A DNA stretch of 50,161 nucleotides from a virus: IMG/VR virus record IMGVR_UViG_3300009597_000018, positions 1 to 50,161 of that record; one strand, given 5' to 3'. A program made the translations under genes and the position numbers. Of the stretch, positions 6,616-14,883 are shown in pieces; position 1 is the first letter of the stretch, and each line of letters opens with the position of its first letter. The notes below the pieces were generated by a model. It did not search any database. It was not told where the DNA came from and saw only the letters and a program-made list of their open reading frames with translations.

Positions 6616-8106
6616 ATGCGAGAGATCCCTGTTATCCGGGGAGGCGAGGACCTCGATGAGGTGCTCGACATCATCTCGGCCGATCTGAAGGCGTTGCTCG
6701 AAGCCGAGAGCAAGGGCGAGGACGTGGCCGACAAGAAGGCCGCGCTCGTCGAGGAACAGAAGCGCGTCGAGGCTCAGAAGGAGGCCGAGGAGAAGGCCGA
6801 GGCCGAGACGAAGGCAGCCGAGGCGAAGGCAGCCGAGGCGAAGGCGGCCGATGGCGACGCTGGCGACGAGAAGCTCGCGAAGATGATCGCGCTCGCCGTC
6901 AAGTCCGCCCTGTCGGAGCACGATGGCACGTCGCGCTACGTCGGCCCCGGCGCAGATCCCGAGGTCGTCAAGGACATCGCGGAAGGCAAGAGCTACCGGA
7001 TCGTCGAGCCGCGCGGCGGCGAGATCAAGGTCGGGGACAACCGGGCCGTCAAGGGCTTCATCGAGCGCAAGTCGTTCGCGGAGCTGATGCAGGCGATGGT
7101 GTCCACGAAGGAGGGGATGGGGACAGACGACCAGCGCGACTTCCTGCGCTACCTGTCCGCGAAGGCGCTCGCTGAGGGCACACCGTCCGCAGGAGGCGTC
7201 CTCGTTCCCGAGGAGTGGATGCCCGACCTGCTCACGCTGCTCCGCGCGAAGGCCGTCGTCCGACGGGCCGGACCGCGCTTCGTGCCCTTCAACAAGCAGA
7301 TGAACCAGACCTCGATGAGTTCTGGCGGGACGGCGTACTACTTCGCGGAGAACACGGAGATGACCACGTCGGAGCCGACGTTCGCGGAGGTCGCGATCCT
7401 GACTCCGAAGAACATGGGCGTCCTGGTCCCGGTCAGCAACTTCCTGCTCGCTGACGCGGCCCAGGCCGAGTCCATCGTCCGTGAGGACATGGCCGAGGTC
7501 ATGGCGCTCCGCGAGGACCTCGCGTTCCTGCGCGGCACCGGCACCTTGCAGCCGCTCGGGTTCCTGAACATGGTGAGCATCACCGAGGACCCGATCTACG
7601 ACTCGACGTCCGGGAACGGGATCGAGCCGACGCTGCCGGAGCTGCGCCGGATGAAGGCGGTGTTCCGGTCGCAGAACGCGGGCGCGATCCGGCCTGCGTG
7701 GTTCGCGCACCCGGACTTCCTGACCTACCTCGAAACGCTGACCGACGCGGACGGCAAGTTCCTCGCGGACAGCTCGCTCCTGAAGATCAACGACGACCAG
7801 ATCAGCGGCACCCTCGACGGTGTCCCGATCTACACGACCACGCAGAACCCGATGAACCTGACCATCGGCACATCGGCCGACTGCATGGACCTGTTCATCG
7901 TCAACATGGCCGAGGCCATCGTCGGGATCAACATGGAGCTTCAGCTCGACGTTTCGACGGAGGCGACCTACAACGTCGGCGGCACGTGGCACGGCGCGTT
8001 CCAGGACAACCAGACGTTGTTCCGGGCGATCATGCGCCACGATATCACCCACCGGCGGCCTGCACAAGTCGTGGTTCAGCACGGAGTTCGCCCGGCTGCC
8101 GTCTAG
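6616..8106 (+). CDS. Major capsid protein, HK97 fold, with N-terminal scaffold domain
   Basis: ATG at 6616 follows AGGAGGCGCACC. The first ~90 residues are a charged coiled coil rich in Ala, Glu and Lys (AETKAAEAKAAEAKAAD), the delta or scaffold domain that the prohead protease removes in HK97-type phages. The capsid fold follows: SAGGVLVPEEW (~residue 194), GTAYYFAENTEMTTSEPTFA (~238-257), VPVSNFLLADA, LRGTGTLQPLGFLN and WFAHPDFLTYLETL. Total length 496 is long for the family because of the scaffold part. It has its own promoter at 6436 and is followed by an HNH gene insertion before the connector genes. Confidence 0.95.
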   Translation: MREIPVIRGGEDLDEVLDIISADLKALLEAESKGEDVADKKAALVEEQKRVEAQKEAEEKAEAETKAAEAKAAEAKAADGDAGDEKLAKMIALAVKSALSEHDGTSRYVGPGADPEVVKDIAEGKSYRIVEPRGGEIKVGDNRAVKGFIERKSFAELMQAMVSTKEGMGTDDQRDFLRYLSAKALAEGTPSAGGVLVPEEWMPDLLTLLRAKAVVRRAGPRFVPFNKQMNQTSMSSGGTAYYFAENTEMTTSEPTFAEVAILTPKNMGVLVPVSNFLLADAAQAESIVREDMAEVMALREDLAFLRGTGTLQPLGFLNMVSITEDPIYDSTSGNGIEPTLPELRRMKAVFRSQNAGAIRPAWFAHPDFLTYLETLTDADGKFLADSSLLKINDDQISGTLDGVPIYTTTQNPMNLTIGTSADCMDLFIVNMAEAIVGINMELQLDVSTEATYNVGGTWHGAFQDNQTLFRAIMRHDITHRRPAQVVVQHGVRPAAV

Positions 8107-8125
8107 GACGACGAGAGCAGGTATA

Positions 8126-8164
8126 GTCATGGCAACCATCATCTATCCGGAGGGTTGCCATGAC
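8126..8164 (+). repeat. 12-bp inverted repeat spanning HNH start codon
   Basis: GTCATGGCAACC (8126-8137) and GGTTGCCATGAC (8153-8164) are perfect reverse complements with a 15-nt loop. The loop holds the GGAG of the ribosome site and the right arm contains the ATG at 8160, so the mRNA hairpin would mask translation start. A TATAGT hexamer overlaps the left edge at 8123. The GGTTGCCA core is shared with the 55-bp element. Confidence 0.75.
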
Positions 8165-8846
8165 CCCTGCTTTGTGCGCGTGCGGGTGCGGGAAGCCTGT
8201 GCTGATCTCTACGAAGACCGGCAAGCCGAACCGGCATCTGAGAGGGCACTACGCCAACAGGAAGGGCCGGTCGGTGGGCGGCGCGAAGCCAAGGTCGTTC
8301 ACGCCAGACCCGCCACGTCTGTGCGAGTGCGGATGCGGCGCGGAGACAGGGTTCTCCCGCAAGACGGATTCCGTTCACGGACTTCGTCGTGGGCAGCGAT
8401 TCAGGTTCTTGCCGGGGCACCATCGGAAGCTCGCGGCGAGGCTGAACTGGTCGTGGACGGTGGACGAGACGACCGGATGCTGGCTTTGGCAGGGTACGGT
8501 GAACAGGGACGGGTACGCCATCGGCACGCAGGAGGGCCGTCGCGTTCTTGTCCACCGTTTCCTTTGGGAGCAGAGACACGGGCCGATGCCGAGTGGCCTC
8601 GTTTCGGATCATCTCTGTCACGTGAGGCGTTGCGTGAACCCGGCCCACATCGAGCCGGTTTCTCGATTCGAGAACGCGCGACGTGGGGATCGAACGCGGA
8701 TCACTTTGACGCAGATCGAGGAGATCCGCGAGTTGTCAGAGCACACGCCGGTCAGTCGGATCGGAGAGATCGCGGATGCATACGGGGTGTCTCCGCGAAC
8801 GGTGCTCGGATACGTGCTGCGCGAGCGCGGCGTTACGCGCCCGTAG
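8160..8846 (+). CDS. HNH homing endonuclease-like protein (228 aa)
   Basis: This is a site-specific nuclease of the free-standing homing type. Two Cys clusters at the N-terminus (CACGCGKPV and CECGCGAETG) suggest zinc binding. The HNH_3 core runs from RVLVHRFLWEQRHG to SDHLCHVRRCVNPAHIEPVS (residues ~126-166), including the catalytic His region and the N-P-A-H helix. The C-terminus reads IGEIADAYGVSPRTVLGYVL, a helix-turn-helix-like end. Codon use is less GC-biased than the capsid gene. It sits between capsid and connector genes with a start-masking hairpin, as expected of an inserted element. Confidence 0.85.
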   Translation: MTPALCACGCGKPVLISTKTGKPNRHLRGHYANRKGRSVGGAKPRSFTPDPPRLCECGCGAETGFSRKTDSVHGLRRGQRFRFLPGHHRKLAARLNWSWTVDETTGCWLWQGTVNRDGYAIGTQEGRRVLVHRFLWEQRHGPMPSGLVSDHLCHVRRCVNPAHIEPVSRFENARRGDRTRITLTQIEEIRELSEHTPVSRIGEIADAYGVSPRTVLGYVLRERGVTRP

Positions 8847-8928
8847 CGGCACACGTCAAGTCAGGCAGGCGAGGGGGGCGAAGGCCGCCCCTCCGTCTGT
8901 CGTTGCCTACGAGAACGGAGGTGAGGAC

Positions 8929-9411
8929 GTGGCGAGACTGATCGCAACAGGGACGGCACCGAAGGAGGAGTGTCTCGCGACCGCTGGCAAGGTGTTCGAC
9001 GTTCCAGCGTTCGCTGAGGCGTACGACACGCTGCTCGCTCGCGGTTGGGCTGTCCCGTACCCGGAGGGAACCGATCCGGGCGTGGACGTGGTTCAGGTCG
9101 CGAACGCGATGGTCAGGGGCGACTCGCTTCTGACGCCTGCGGAACAGGCGATCGCTGCGGCGATCGGCCGGTCCGCTCACGAGATCGTGGCGGCTCAGGC
9201 TTCGACGCTTGAGGTCGTGTCGGCAGCTCCCGTCCAGACGACTTCGGACTCTCCGGAGCTTGACAGGGGCGCGCAGGACATGGCGCTCGGTGTAGGCGCG
9301 GTGCCGGAGGTCGGAGAGTCCCTGCCGATGGTGTCCGAGGCTGAGGTCGAAGACGACAAGCCTGCGGCGGCTGCGAAGCCGAGGGCATCCAGGTCGAGGA
9401 AGAAGGCGTAG
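8929..9411 (+). CDS. Hypothetical head/connector-region protein (160 aa)
   Basis: GTG at 8929 is preceded by GGAGGTGAGG. The N-terminal half is helical with Cys15 (KEECLATAGKVF) and the pattern AFAEAYDTLLARGW; the C-terminal third is low-complexity, Ala-, Pro- and Lys-rich, ending RASRSRKKA. No family is recognised. Position immediately after the capsid gene (if the HNH is removed) and before the head-tail connector fits a minor head protein. A GC-rich imperfect hairpin lies ahead of it at about 8870-8893. Confidence 0.7.
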   Translation: MARLIATGTAPKEECLATAGKVFDVPAFAEAYDTLLARGWAVPYPEGTDPGVDVVQVANAMVRGDSLLTPAEQAIAAAIGRSAHEIVAAQASTLEVVSAAPVQTTSDSPELDRGAQDMALGVGAVPEVGESLPMVSEAEVEDDKPAAAAKPRASRSRKKA

Positions 9412-9416
9412 GGCCG

Positions 9417-9992
9417 ATGCCCTTGACGACGCGGGAGCTTGTGCTCGCTCTGCTCGGGGCGGAGGACCGCCACGTGGACCCGGTCGTGCTCGACCACCTG
9501 TTGGAGTCGGCAGACGACTTCTTCTGGCAGGCGACGCACCGGGTGCTCGAACCGGACCCCGCTTCCGACACAGACCCGCCGGTAGCCAAGACGTTCAGGG
9601 CGCTCGGGACGGAGGTCAGGATTCCCGATCTCCGTGAGGCCGATTCGGTGGTGCTCGACGGGGTCGAGCTGACGGAGCACGAGGGTTTCGAGATCGAGCC
9701 TCACCCGTCTCTCGGGGAGCCTTCGACGCATCTGCGTCTGCTCGAACGGACGACGTACCCCGACAACGGGGTGCTGATCGTCACGGGGTGGTGGGGGTTC
9801 AATCCGCCCCCGCCGTTCGTGAGGAAGGCCGCCGCCGATCTTGTGATCCGGTGGTTGAAGGAACGGAACATGAACTACGCGGACGCGATGGTGACGCCGG
9901 AGGGGATGCAGTTCTCGTACTTCCGGCAGCTTCCCGCGACCGTCCAAACGGCGATCACTCGTCTGCGCGTGCCGCGCTTCGCTTTGGTATGA
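9417..9992 (+). CDS. Head-tail connector protein (adaptor, gp6-like)
   Basis: ATG at 9417 lies 6 bases after the previous stop. The C-terminal half carries VLIVTGWWGFNPPPPFVRKA followed by ADLVIRWLKERN, the G-W-G-F/W ... P-P-x-V-K/R-x-A-A pattern of phage head-tail connectors that dock under the portal. N-terminal region residues 10-45 is an acidic helix. Length 191 is in the family range. Order connector, gp10-like, terminator, tail tube matches other siphophages, which supports the call. Confidence 0.75.
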   Translation: MPLTTRELVLALLGAEDRHVDPVVLDHLLESADDFFWQATHRVLEPDPASDTDPPVAKTFRALGTEVRIPDLREADSVVLDGVELTEHEGFEIEPHPSLGEPSTHLRLLERTTYPDNGVLIVTGWWGFNPPPPFVRKAAADLVIRWLKERNMNYADAMVTPEGMQFSYFRQLPATVQTAITRLRVPRFALV

Positions 9993-10555
9993 GGGTCGAG
10001 GTGACAGGGGGGCCGCCGCCGAGGCCCGAGGTTGTGGACAGGATCTTCCTGGCGGAGATGAAGCGCGCGGTGAACGAGGCCGCGCGCGAGGTCGAGTTCC
10101 GATGGAAGGAGACGATCCCGAAGCGAACCCGCACGTCGGCGCGGTCGATCCATTCGTCCCCGGCGGTGATCGTCGGCAACAAGGTGATCGGCGGCGAGGT
10201 CGGGTCGCTCTACAAGGTGGTCGAGTTCTTGGAGAAGGGCACCGGGATCTACGGGCCGCGCAAGCGGAAGATCGTCCCGACCCACGCGAAGGTGCTCAAG
10301 TTCCCGAACCCCGGACAGGGGTTCGGGAAGGGAACGCCGTTCACGCTGTCTGGGCGGCCGTACGCGGGCCGTCGGGGAGCTGGCGCGCAGTTCCTTTTCC
10401 GCCGGTCGGTGAAAGGCATCAGGGCGGGCCACTTCGGGGCCGAGGCACGGCGTTACGTTGACCCGCAGATCAAGCGGAAGTGGCAGATGGCTGGTGGGCG
10501 GATCGCTGCCAGGATCGGCGGCGGGTTCGGCGGCAAGGTCAGAGGTGTCCCGTGA
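9989..10555 (+). CDS. HK97 gp10-like head closure/neck protein (188 aa)
   Basis: ATG at 9989 overlaps the end of the connector gene. The pattern YKVVEFLEKGTGIYGPRKRK followed by IVPTHAKVLKFP and later GAQFLFRRSVKGIRAGHF is the signature of HK97 gp10-type proteins (E-x-G-T-G-x-Y-G-P ... V-x-G-x-x-x-x-x-F). These join head to tail during assembly. A basic, glycine-rich tail ends the protein. It is followed in GTGA overlap by the next neck gene. Confidence 0.8.
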   Translation: MRVEVTGGPPPRPEVVDRIFLAEMKRAVNEAAREVEFRWKETIPKRTRTSARSIHSSPAVIVGNKVIGGEVGSLYKVVEFLEKGTGIYGPRKRKIVPTHAKVLKFPNPGQGFGKGTPFTLSGRPYAGRRGAGAQFLFRRSVKGIRAGHFGAEARRYVDPQIKRKWQMAGGRIAARIGGGFGGKVRGVP

Positions 10556-11007
10556 GCCAGTCCCCGATGCTGCCGGGAGTGCCGGGCAAGTTCCAGGCGT
10601 TCATGGACGCGCTCGTCACTCTTGAGAAGACGATCCATCCGGACCTGCCGGTCTACCGGTGGCAGCCGTACTCGTTCGAGCCTCCGGCCGTGTTCAACTG
10701 GCTCGGAGACTCCCCGTTCGAGATACGCGACCAGTCGCGGTGGCGGGACACGTTGCAGGTGCTCGTCAGGGTCGGCTGCCGGTACACGGAACAGAACGTC
10801 CTGATGGAGAAGGTCGAGGAGTTCACGGACGCGGCGCGGGAGACGCTCGACGCGGCGTTCGCGGCCGATCAGACGTTGGGTGGGACGGCCCGAGAGGTGC
10901 ATCGGACATTGATGCGGTTCTCGACGTTCCACGTCGGGGACATCGACGTGTTCGGGCCAGAGCTTGTGGTGTCGGCTCAGATCGACCGGCATCTCTCACC
11001 GAACTGA
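10552..11007 (+). CDS. Probable tail terminator/neck protein (151 aa)
   Basis: GTG at 10552 overlaps the previous TGA. The size, the position between gp10-like and tail tube genes, and a compact alpha/beta sequence (DTLQVLVRVGCRYTEQNVLM, then a helix EEFTDAARETLDAAF) fit tail-completion proteins that cap the tail tube. No catalytic motif or family signature can be named from sequence alone, so the role rests mostly on gene order. Confidence 0.6.
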   Translation: MSQSPMLPGVPGKFQAFMDALVTLEKTIHPDLPVYRWQPYSFEPPAVFNWLGDSPFEIRDQSRWRDTLQVLVRVGCRYTEQNVLMEKVEEFTDAARETLDAAFAADQTLGGTAREVHRTLMRFSTFHVGDIDVFGPELVVSAQIDRHLSPN

Positions 11008-11020
11008 GAGGAGGTGAAGC

Positions 11021-11542
11021 GTGCCGCAGGTGATGAAAACACGGAAGGGTGACCGGCGGCGGGTCGTTGTCGTCAACGTCGGCGTCATCGGCGCGAACGG
11101 GCTTGGCGGTATACCGATCGAACGGGCCGCCGAACGGATGCCCGAGTTCCAGCAGCGCAACCCGAACGGGTCGCTTCTACAGCCCGCGCGACCGTTGCGT
11201 GGCGAGAAGCTGATGGCGGCCGTGAAGGCGTACACACGTGCGCGGGATCTCGTGCTCGTGGAGCTTTCGGAGGACGAGATCGCCACGCTCGATCAGGAGC
11301 TTGGGAAGCCTGCTCCGCCGCCGCCGGTCCGTGACGTTGCGCTCGGGATCGCGAAGCGGTCGAAGGGCAAGCCGCTTCCGGTGGAAGCGGAGAGCGCCGC
11401 CGAGGTCGAGACACCGGCCGCGAGCGGTGGTGACGAACCCGGCGAGGTGGAGAAGCCTCAGCGGCGTTCGTCCCGGTCAGGGGCGACAGAGCCGGAGGCC
11501 GAAACGAAGGAGGCCACGAACACGAAGGAGGATGAGGACTGA
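11021..11542 (+). CDS. Hypothetical protein upstream of tail tube (173 aa)
   Basis: GTG at 11021 follows GAGGAGGTGAAGC. Residues 1-95 may be folded (VVVVNVGVIGANGLGG, then LVLVELSEDEIATLDQELGK), while residues 100-173 form a disordered Pro-, Glu- and Lys-rich acidic tail. The stop overlaps the ATG of the tail tube gene (TGATGG), so they are translated together. No family is recognised; a tail assembly accessory is likely from context. Confidence 0.7.
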   Translation: MPQVMKTRKGDRRRVVVVNVGVIGANGLGGIPIERAAERMPEFQQRNPNGSLLQPARPLRGEKLMAAVKAYTRARDLVLVELSEDEIATLDQELGKPAPPPPVRDVALGIAKRSKGKPLPVEAESAAEVETPAASGGDEPGEVEKPQRRSSRSGATEPEAETKEATNTKEDED

Positions 11543-12600
11543 TGGCGGTCAGACGGCTTTTCGGAATGAAGAAGGACGTGGTGGAAGGGGGGTCGGACTT
11601 CGACACGTTGACGGCGGGTGCGATCCCCGACAGCGACATCTTCTGGCCGGTGACGGGCGGAACGATGGACTCGAACATCACCCGGATCGACAGGAACGCC
11701 GAGGTTCGTGGCCGCCGTGCCGCGTCGGCCCCGGTCGTGTTCCAGGCGGCCCCGATGACAACGGTGCCGGTGGCGGCGTACCGGTCGTGTGTCGAGGTCG
11801 CGCTCGCGTACGCGCTTGGGGCTGACACACCGTCCGGGTCGGCGGCCCCGTACACGCACACCCTCGAACCGCTCGACTTCGCGGAGATCGCAGCCGGTGA
11901 AGTGCTGCCGTGCCTGCACACGCAGATCATCCGGGACGACCTGAACCACAAGATGAGCGGTGGCACGGTCAACCGGGTCGCGCTGTCGTTCCCGCTCGAC
12001 GGCGAGGGGACGATGGAGCTTGAGCTGTGGGGCCTCTACTACGCGCAGTTCGCGGACGCGGCACCGTCGGTTGACTTCGGTGCCCTGTCGGCCGATGTGC
12101 TCACGCTCCGCGACGCGTCCATGACCATCGACGGCGGCCCGACCGCGATCCCTGACTTCCAGGGGTTCGACTTCAGCTTCACGAACAACCTGAACCGGAA
12201 GCCGTACGGCAACCGGAACGTCGAGAGCAAGCTGCTCGACGACGGGTTCACCCGGAAGCTGTGGTGGCCGACCGAGAACAAGATCGGCGCGATGCAGGAC
12301 GTGACGTTCGGCTTCCAGATCGGGAACACCTCGACGGCGCAGGACATCGCGCACGACTGGGGCCAGATCCAGGAGTTCGTGTTCGAGTGCGTCGGCGGCC
12401 CGCTCGCCACGGGCGACGAGGTGCTCCGCATCACGATCCACAGCGGTGTCCTGACCGGCGGCGGCGCTGACCCTCTGACGGCCCGCGACGACATCACCGC
12501 CCGCTACGAGGGCGGCGCGTTCTACGACGAGGTCGCGGCGGCTGACATCACAATCGAGGTGGTCAATGATCTTGCGACTGACCTCATCACCGGAGTCTAG
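11542..12600 (+). CDS. Major tail tube protein (352 aa)
   Basis: The ATG at 11542 lies in a TGATG overlap. The N-terminus has FWPVTGGTMDSNITRIDRN, then AAPYTHTLEPLD, NHKMSGGTVNRVALSFPLDG, and C-terminal beta segments such as DVTFGFQIGNTST. This is the Ser/Thr- and Asp-rich, all-beta character of siphophage tail tube proteins, and the length fits. It should be one of the most abundant virion proteins. Its TAG is followed by a GIY-YIG gene inserted before the next virion gene. Confidence 0.8.
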   Translation: MAVRRLFGMKKDVVEGGSDFDTLTAGAIPDSDIFWPVTGGTMDSNITRIDRNAEVRGRRAASAPVVFQAAPMTTVPVAAYRSCVEVALAYALGADTPSGSAAPYTHTLEPLDFAEIAAGEVLPCLHTQIIRDDLNHKMSGGTVNRVALSFPLDGEGTMELELWGLYYAQFADAAPSVDFGALSADVLTLRDASMTIDGGPTAIPDFQGFDFSFTNNLNRKPYGNRNVESKLLDDGFTRKLWWPTENKIGAMQDVTFGFQIGNTSTAQDIAHDWGQIQEFVFECVGGPLATGDEVLRITIHSGVLTGGGADPLTARDDITARYEGGAFYDEVAAADITIEVVNDLATDLITGV

Positions 12601-12601
12601 A

Positions 12602-13231
12602 GTGAAAGAGGTTTCCGTATACGCCCTCCTCGACCCGCGTGTCGGTAAGGCGCGGTACGTGGGCCGTTCGGTTGATCCCGAGCGGAGGCTTTCCGAGCAC
12701 GTCACGCGTGCGAGGAAGGGGTTGGGGCGGAGTCATCGGTGCAACTGGATTCGTCAGCTCGACGGCGAGGGGCTACGGCCGGGGGTCGTGGTCTTGGAGC
12801 ACGGGTTGACGGCTGACGAGTCCGTTGTTGCGGAGCGGTGGTGGATCTTGAAGCTCCGCAGTCTCGGGCTTCCTCTCGTGAATCACACGGACGGTGGTGA
12901 GGGTTCGCGGGGGAAGCTCAGGGGGCCGATGTCGGAGGCGCAGAAGCGGAAGCTGAGTGAGGCGAAGAAGGGGCATCCCCCGACTCCGGGGATGACTGGC
13001 AAGAGGCACAGCGCCGAGACTCGTCGTGCTCTCTCGGACAGGAAGCGTGAGGCGTGGGCTTCCGGGAAGTTCAAGGATCGGCGGAGCTGTTGGACGCCGG
13101 AGCGGCGTGCGGCTCACGCCGAGCGGATCAGGCTGCTTTGGAAGGGGGGGCGGTACGTCGATCACGGAGAGAAGGTGAAGGAGGCGTGGGCCGAAGGTCA
13201 GTTCGCTGGCCGAGGTTCCACTGGCGTGTAG
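12602..13231 (+). CDS. GIY-YIG homing endonuclease with NUMOD3-type motifs (209 aa)
   Basis: The GIY-YIG core is VYALLDPRVGKARYVGRSVD (residues ~6-25), with the catalytic Arg in RSVDPERRLSEH and Glu in SVVAERWWI. C-terminal repeats of the NUMOD3 type (SEAQKRKLSEAKKGH, TGKRHSAETRRALSDRKREA) bind DNA in homing nucleases. GTG at 12602 starts right after the tail tube stop; ATG at 12566 would overlap that gene. The gene adds nothing to virion assembly and breaks an otherwise tight cluster. A GC hairpin follows it at 13249. Confidence 0.88.
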   Translation: MKEVSVYALLDPRVGKARYVGRSVDPERRLSEHVTRARKGLGRSHRCNWIRQLDGEGLRPGVVVLEHGLTADESVVAERWWILKLRSLGLPLVNHTDGGEGSRGKLRGPMSEAQKRKLSEAKKGHPPTPGMTGKRHSAETRRALSDRKREAWASGKFKDRRSCWTPERRAAHAERIRLLWKGGRYVDHGEKVKEAWAEGQFAGRGSTGV

Positions 13232-13248
13232 GCAAGTCCTCGCGCAGT

Positions 13249-13266
13249 CCCCGCCGTCCGGCGGGG
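13249..13266 (+). terminator. GC-rich hairpin after GIY-YIG gene
   Basis: CCCCGCC (13249-13255) pairs with GGCGGGG (13260-13266) around GTCC. There is no T-run, so termination is uncertain; it could mark the downstream edge of the inserted endonuclease gene. Confidence 0.4.
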
Positions 13267-13297
13267 GAGTCGAAGCAACACGAAGGAGGAACACGGA

Positions 13298-13990
13298 ATG
13301 AGCAAGAACGAACATGGCCGGTGGTACCGGGGTTGGGAGCGGTGCGAGCGCGCGTCGCTGCCTGTCACGTACGTGTCGGCGGACGCGACGTTCCCGTTCG
13401 ATCCGCAGGACGCCGAGGTGATCCTCGCGGACGTTCGGATGCACGAGTTCTTGGAGACGGCGCTGACCGGGGCCAACAACGATCTCGTGTGGATCGCCCG
13501 GCAGCCGGACACGTCGGCTGTCACGGTCGCGTACGTCGATCCGGCGCTCGCGTCGCAGGCGTTGTCGATCGAGGTGACCGGTGATGACATCGTGGTGAAC
13601 CTCGCCACGAACGGTGCGCTGGCGATCACTTCGACGGCGGCGCAGATCATGGCGCTCGCGAACGCGACGAAGGAGGTCACCGACCTCGTGACCGTCCAGC
13701 TCGCGCCTGGCAGCACCGGGGTCGGCGTCGTGATCGCGCTGGCCGCGACGGGCCTCGGTGTGCCGCAGGGCACGACGCCGACGCTCGACATCACGCTCGA
13801 CGGGTCGCCTGACGACTCGGTGTGGACGGCGATGGCGACGTTCACGCAGAAGGCCGCGACCATCGTCGCGTCCGAGAAGAAGCACGCGGCCGGGTTCCCG
13901 CCGTACTGCCGGTGGAACCTGAACCGTGGCGCGGACGCGGACGAGCGAATCGCGATCTCGATTGTCTCCCAGGCCAAGAGCGCCCGGTAG
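13298..13990 (+). CDS. Tail/virion surface protein with Ig-like domain (230 aa)
   Basis: ATG at 13298 follows AAGGAGGAACACGG. Residues ~70-130 read ALSIEVTGDDIVVNLATNGA and ITSTAAQIMALANATKEV, a beta domain I recall as a repeated unit in phage virion proteins (a strand pair followed by TSTAAQ and a helix). The rest is beta-rich with one Cys near the C-terminus. Between tail tube and chaperone genes, it may decorate the tail. Exact role is not known. Confidence 0.65.
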   Translation: MSKNEHGRWYRGWERCERASLPVTYVSADATFPFDPQDAEVILADVRMHEFLETALTGANNDLVWIARQPDTSAVTVAYVDPALASQALSIEVTGDDIVVNLATNGALAITSTAAQIMALANATKEVTDLVTVQLAPGSTGVGVVIALAATGLGVPQGTTPTLDITLDGSPDDSVWTAMATFTQKAATIVASEKKHAAGFPPYCRWNLNRGADADERIAISIVSQAKSAR

Positions 13991-13993
13991 GCG

Positions 13994-14296
13994 ATGACGA
14001 AGGCGGCTCTCACGAACGCGAACGGCAGCCTGAGACGGCTTGACCGTTCGCTCCGTGAGGCCCGGAAGGCGCTGATCCTGCTCACGGAGGCCCGGCTTGG
14101 GGACGTGCTCGGAAGCTACGTCGTCGAGCCGGGCGAGCAGGTGGACAGGGAAGAACTGCGGCGCTTCGTGAGCGCCGTGCTTGCCGAGTACCACGGCCAG
14201 GGGCTTGAGGTCCTTGTCGTGGCGGGAGGCGAGCCACTTCAGAGCCGAACAGGCAGAGAGGAAGGCAGTCATGGCGGTAACGGGGTACGACGCTGA
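13994..14296 (+). CDS. Hypothetical tail-region protein (100 aa)
   Basis: ATG at 13994 starts 4 bases after the previous stop; the ribosome site is weak, suggesting coupling. The N-terminal part is a basic, Leu-rich helix (RRLDRSLREARKALILLTEA) that could form a coiled coil. The last 25 residues overlap the start of the chaperone gene in another frame. No family recognised. Confidence 0.6.
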   Translation: MTKAALTNANGSLRRLDRSLREARKALILLTEARLGDVLGSYVVEPGEQVDREELRRFVSAVLAEYHGQGLEVLVVAGGEPLQSRTGREEGSHGGNGVRR

Positions 14297-14627
14297 CAAG
14301 AAGGCGGCGGAGCGCGCGAAGCGCATCGTCACGATCGGCGGCACGAAGTTCGTGCCGGTCAAGAAGACCGGCGAGGTGATCGAGGAGCTGCTCGGGAGCG
14401 AGACGAACGCGCCTGATGACCCGGAGCTGATGTCGGCGGACGAGCGCCGCCAGTTCTCGATCACGACGATGCGGTCGCAGTACGGGCAGCTTGCGTTGCT
14501 CCTGCTAGACGAGGAAGGCAACCAGGCCGACGAGGAGTTCCTGCGGAAGAACCTCGACCTTGAGGATCTGGCGGAGCTGATGGAGATTCTGATGCCGTCG
14601 GCGGAACGTGAGGCCCGGTTTCAGTGA
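14271..14627 (+). CDS. Tail assembly chaperone, G-type (118 aa)
   Basis: ATG at 14271 follows GAGAGGAAGGCAGTC. The product is small, acidic and mainly helical (KTGEVIEELLG, QYGQLALLLLDEEG, LDLEDLAELMEILMPSAERE), matching the first of the two tail assembly chaperones encoded just before the tape measure in siphophages. Its end overlaps the next frame by 20 bases around GCCCGGTTTCAGTGA, where a +1 (or -2) frameshift would fuse the two products. Confidence 0.7.
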   Translation: MAVTGYDADKKAAERAKRIVTIGGTKFVPVKKTGEVIEELLGSETNAPDDPELMSADERRQFSITTMRSQYGQLALLLLDEEGNQADEEFLRKNLDLEDLAELMEILMPSAEREARFQ

Positions 14628-14832
14628 GGAGTCGCCGCTGTACGGCTACTACGAGACGATGGCTCGGGCGGCGTACTACGGGCACATTCAGCCGTCCGAG
14701 TTCCGGCAGCTTGAGTTCGGGCTGGGCCTGCTGCTGACCGATCTCGTTACCAAGATGCACCTAGAGGAAACGGAGTTCAAGCTGAAGACCGACATCGAGC
14801 TGACGAAGGCGCAGATGGGGATGACTCGGTGA
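14608..14832 (+). CDS. Tail assembly chaperone, T-type extension (74 aa)
   Basis: The frame opens at GTG 14608 inside the previous gene and runs to TGA 14830-14832. It has only a weak ribosome site, as expected if it is made by frameshifting from the G-type gene. The product is helical and aromatic (LYGYYETMARAAYYGHI) with an amphipathic C-terminus. Gene order directly before the tape measure supports the call. In other siphophages the shift is usually -1; here the frames require +1 or -2. Confidence 0.6.
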   Translation: MRPGFSEESPLYGYYETMARAAYYGHIQPSEFRQLEFGLGLLLTDLVTKMHLEETEFKLKTDIELTKAQMGMTR

Positions 14833-14836
14833 AAGT

Positions 14837-14872
14837 CTCAAGTAGAGGTTGAGGGTTGGTTGCCAACCATAG
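14837..14872 (+). repeat. Half copy (B) of the 55-bp inverted-repeat element
   Basis: A 17-nt loop sequence (14837-14853, CTCAAGTAGAGGTTGAG) is followed by GGTTGGTTGCCAACCATAG (14854-14872), differing at one base from the right arm at 1970. The left arm is absent, replaced by the end of the upstream gene. It lies 12 bases before the tape measure start. Confidence 0.8.
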
Positions 14873-14883
14873 GTGGGCATTGA

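Noticed and set aside
6464-6616. Upstream extension of the capsid gene to GTG/ATG-like codons near 6532
   Set aside because: The stretch overlaps leader hairpins and has no ribosome site, while ATG 6616 has AGGAGG at ideal distance.
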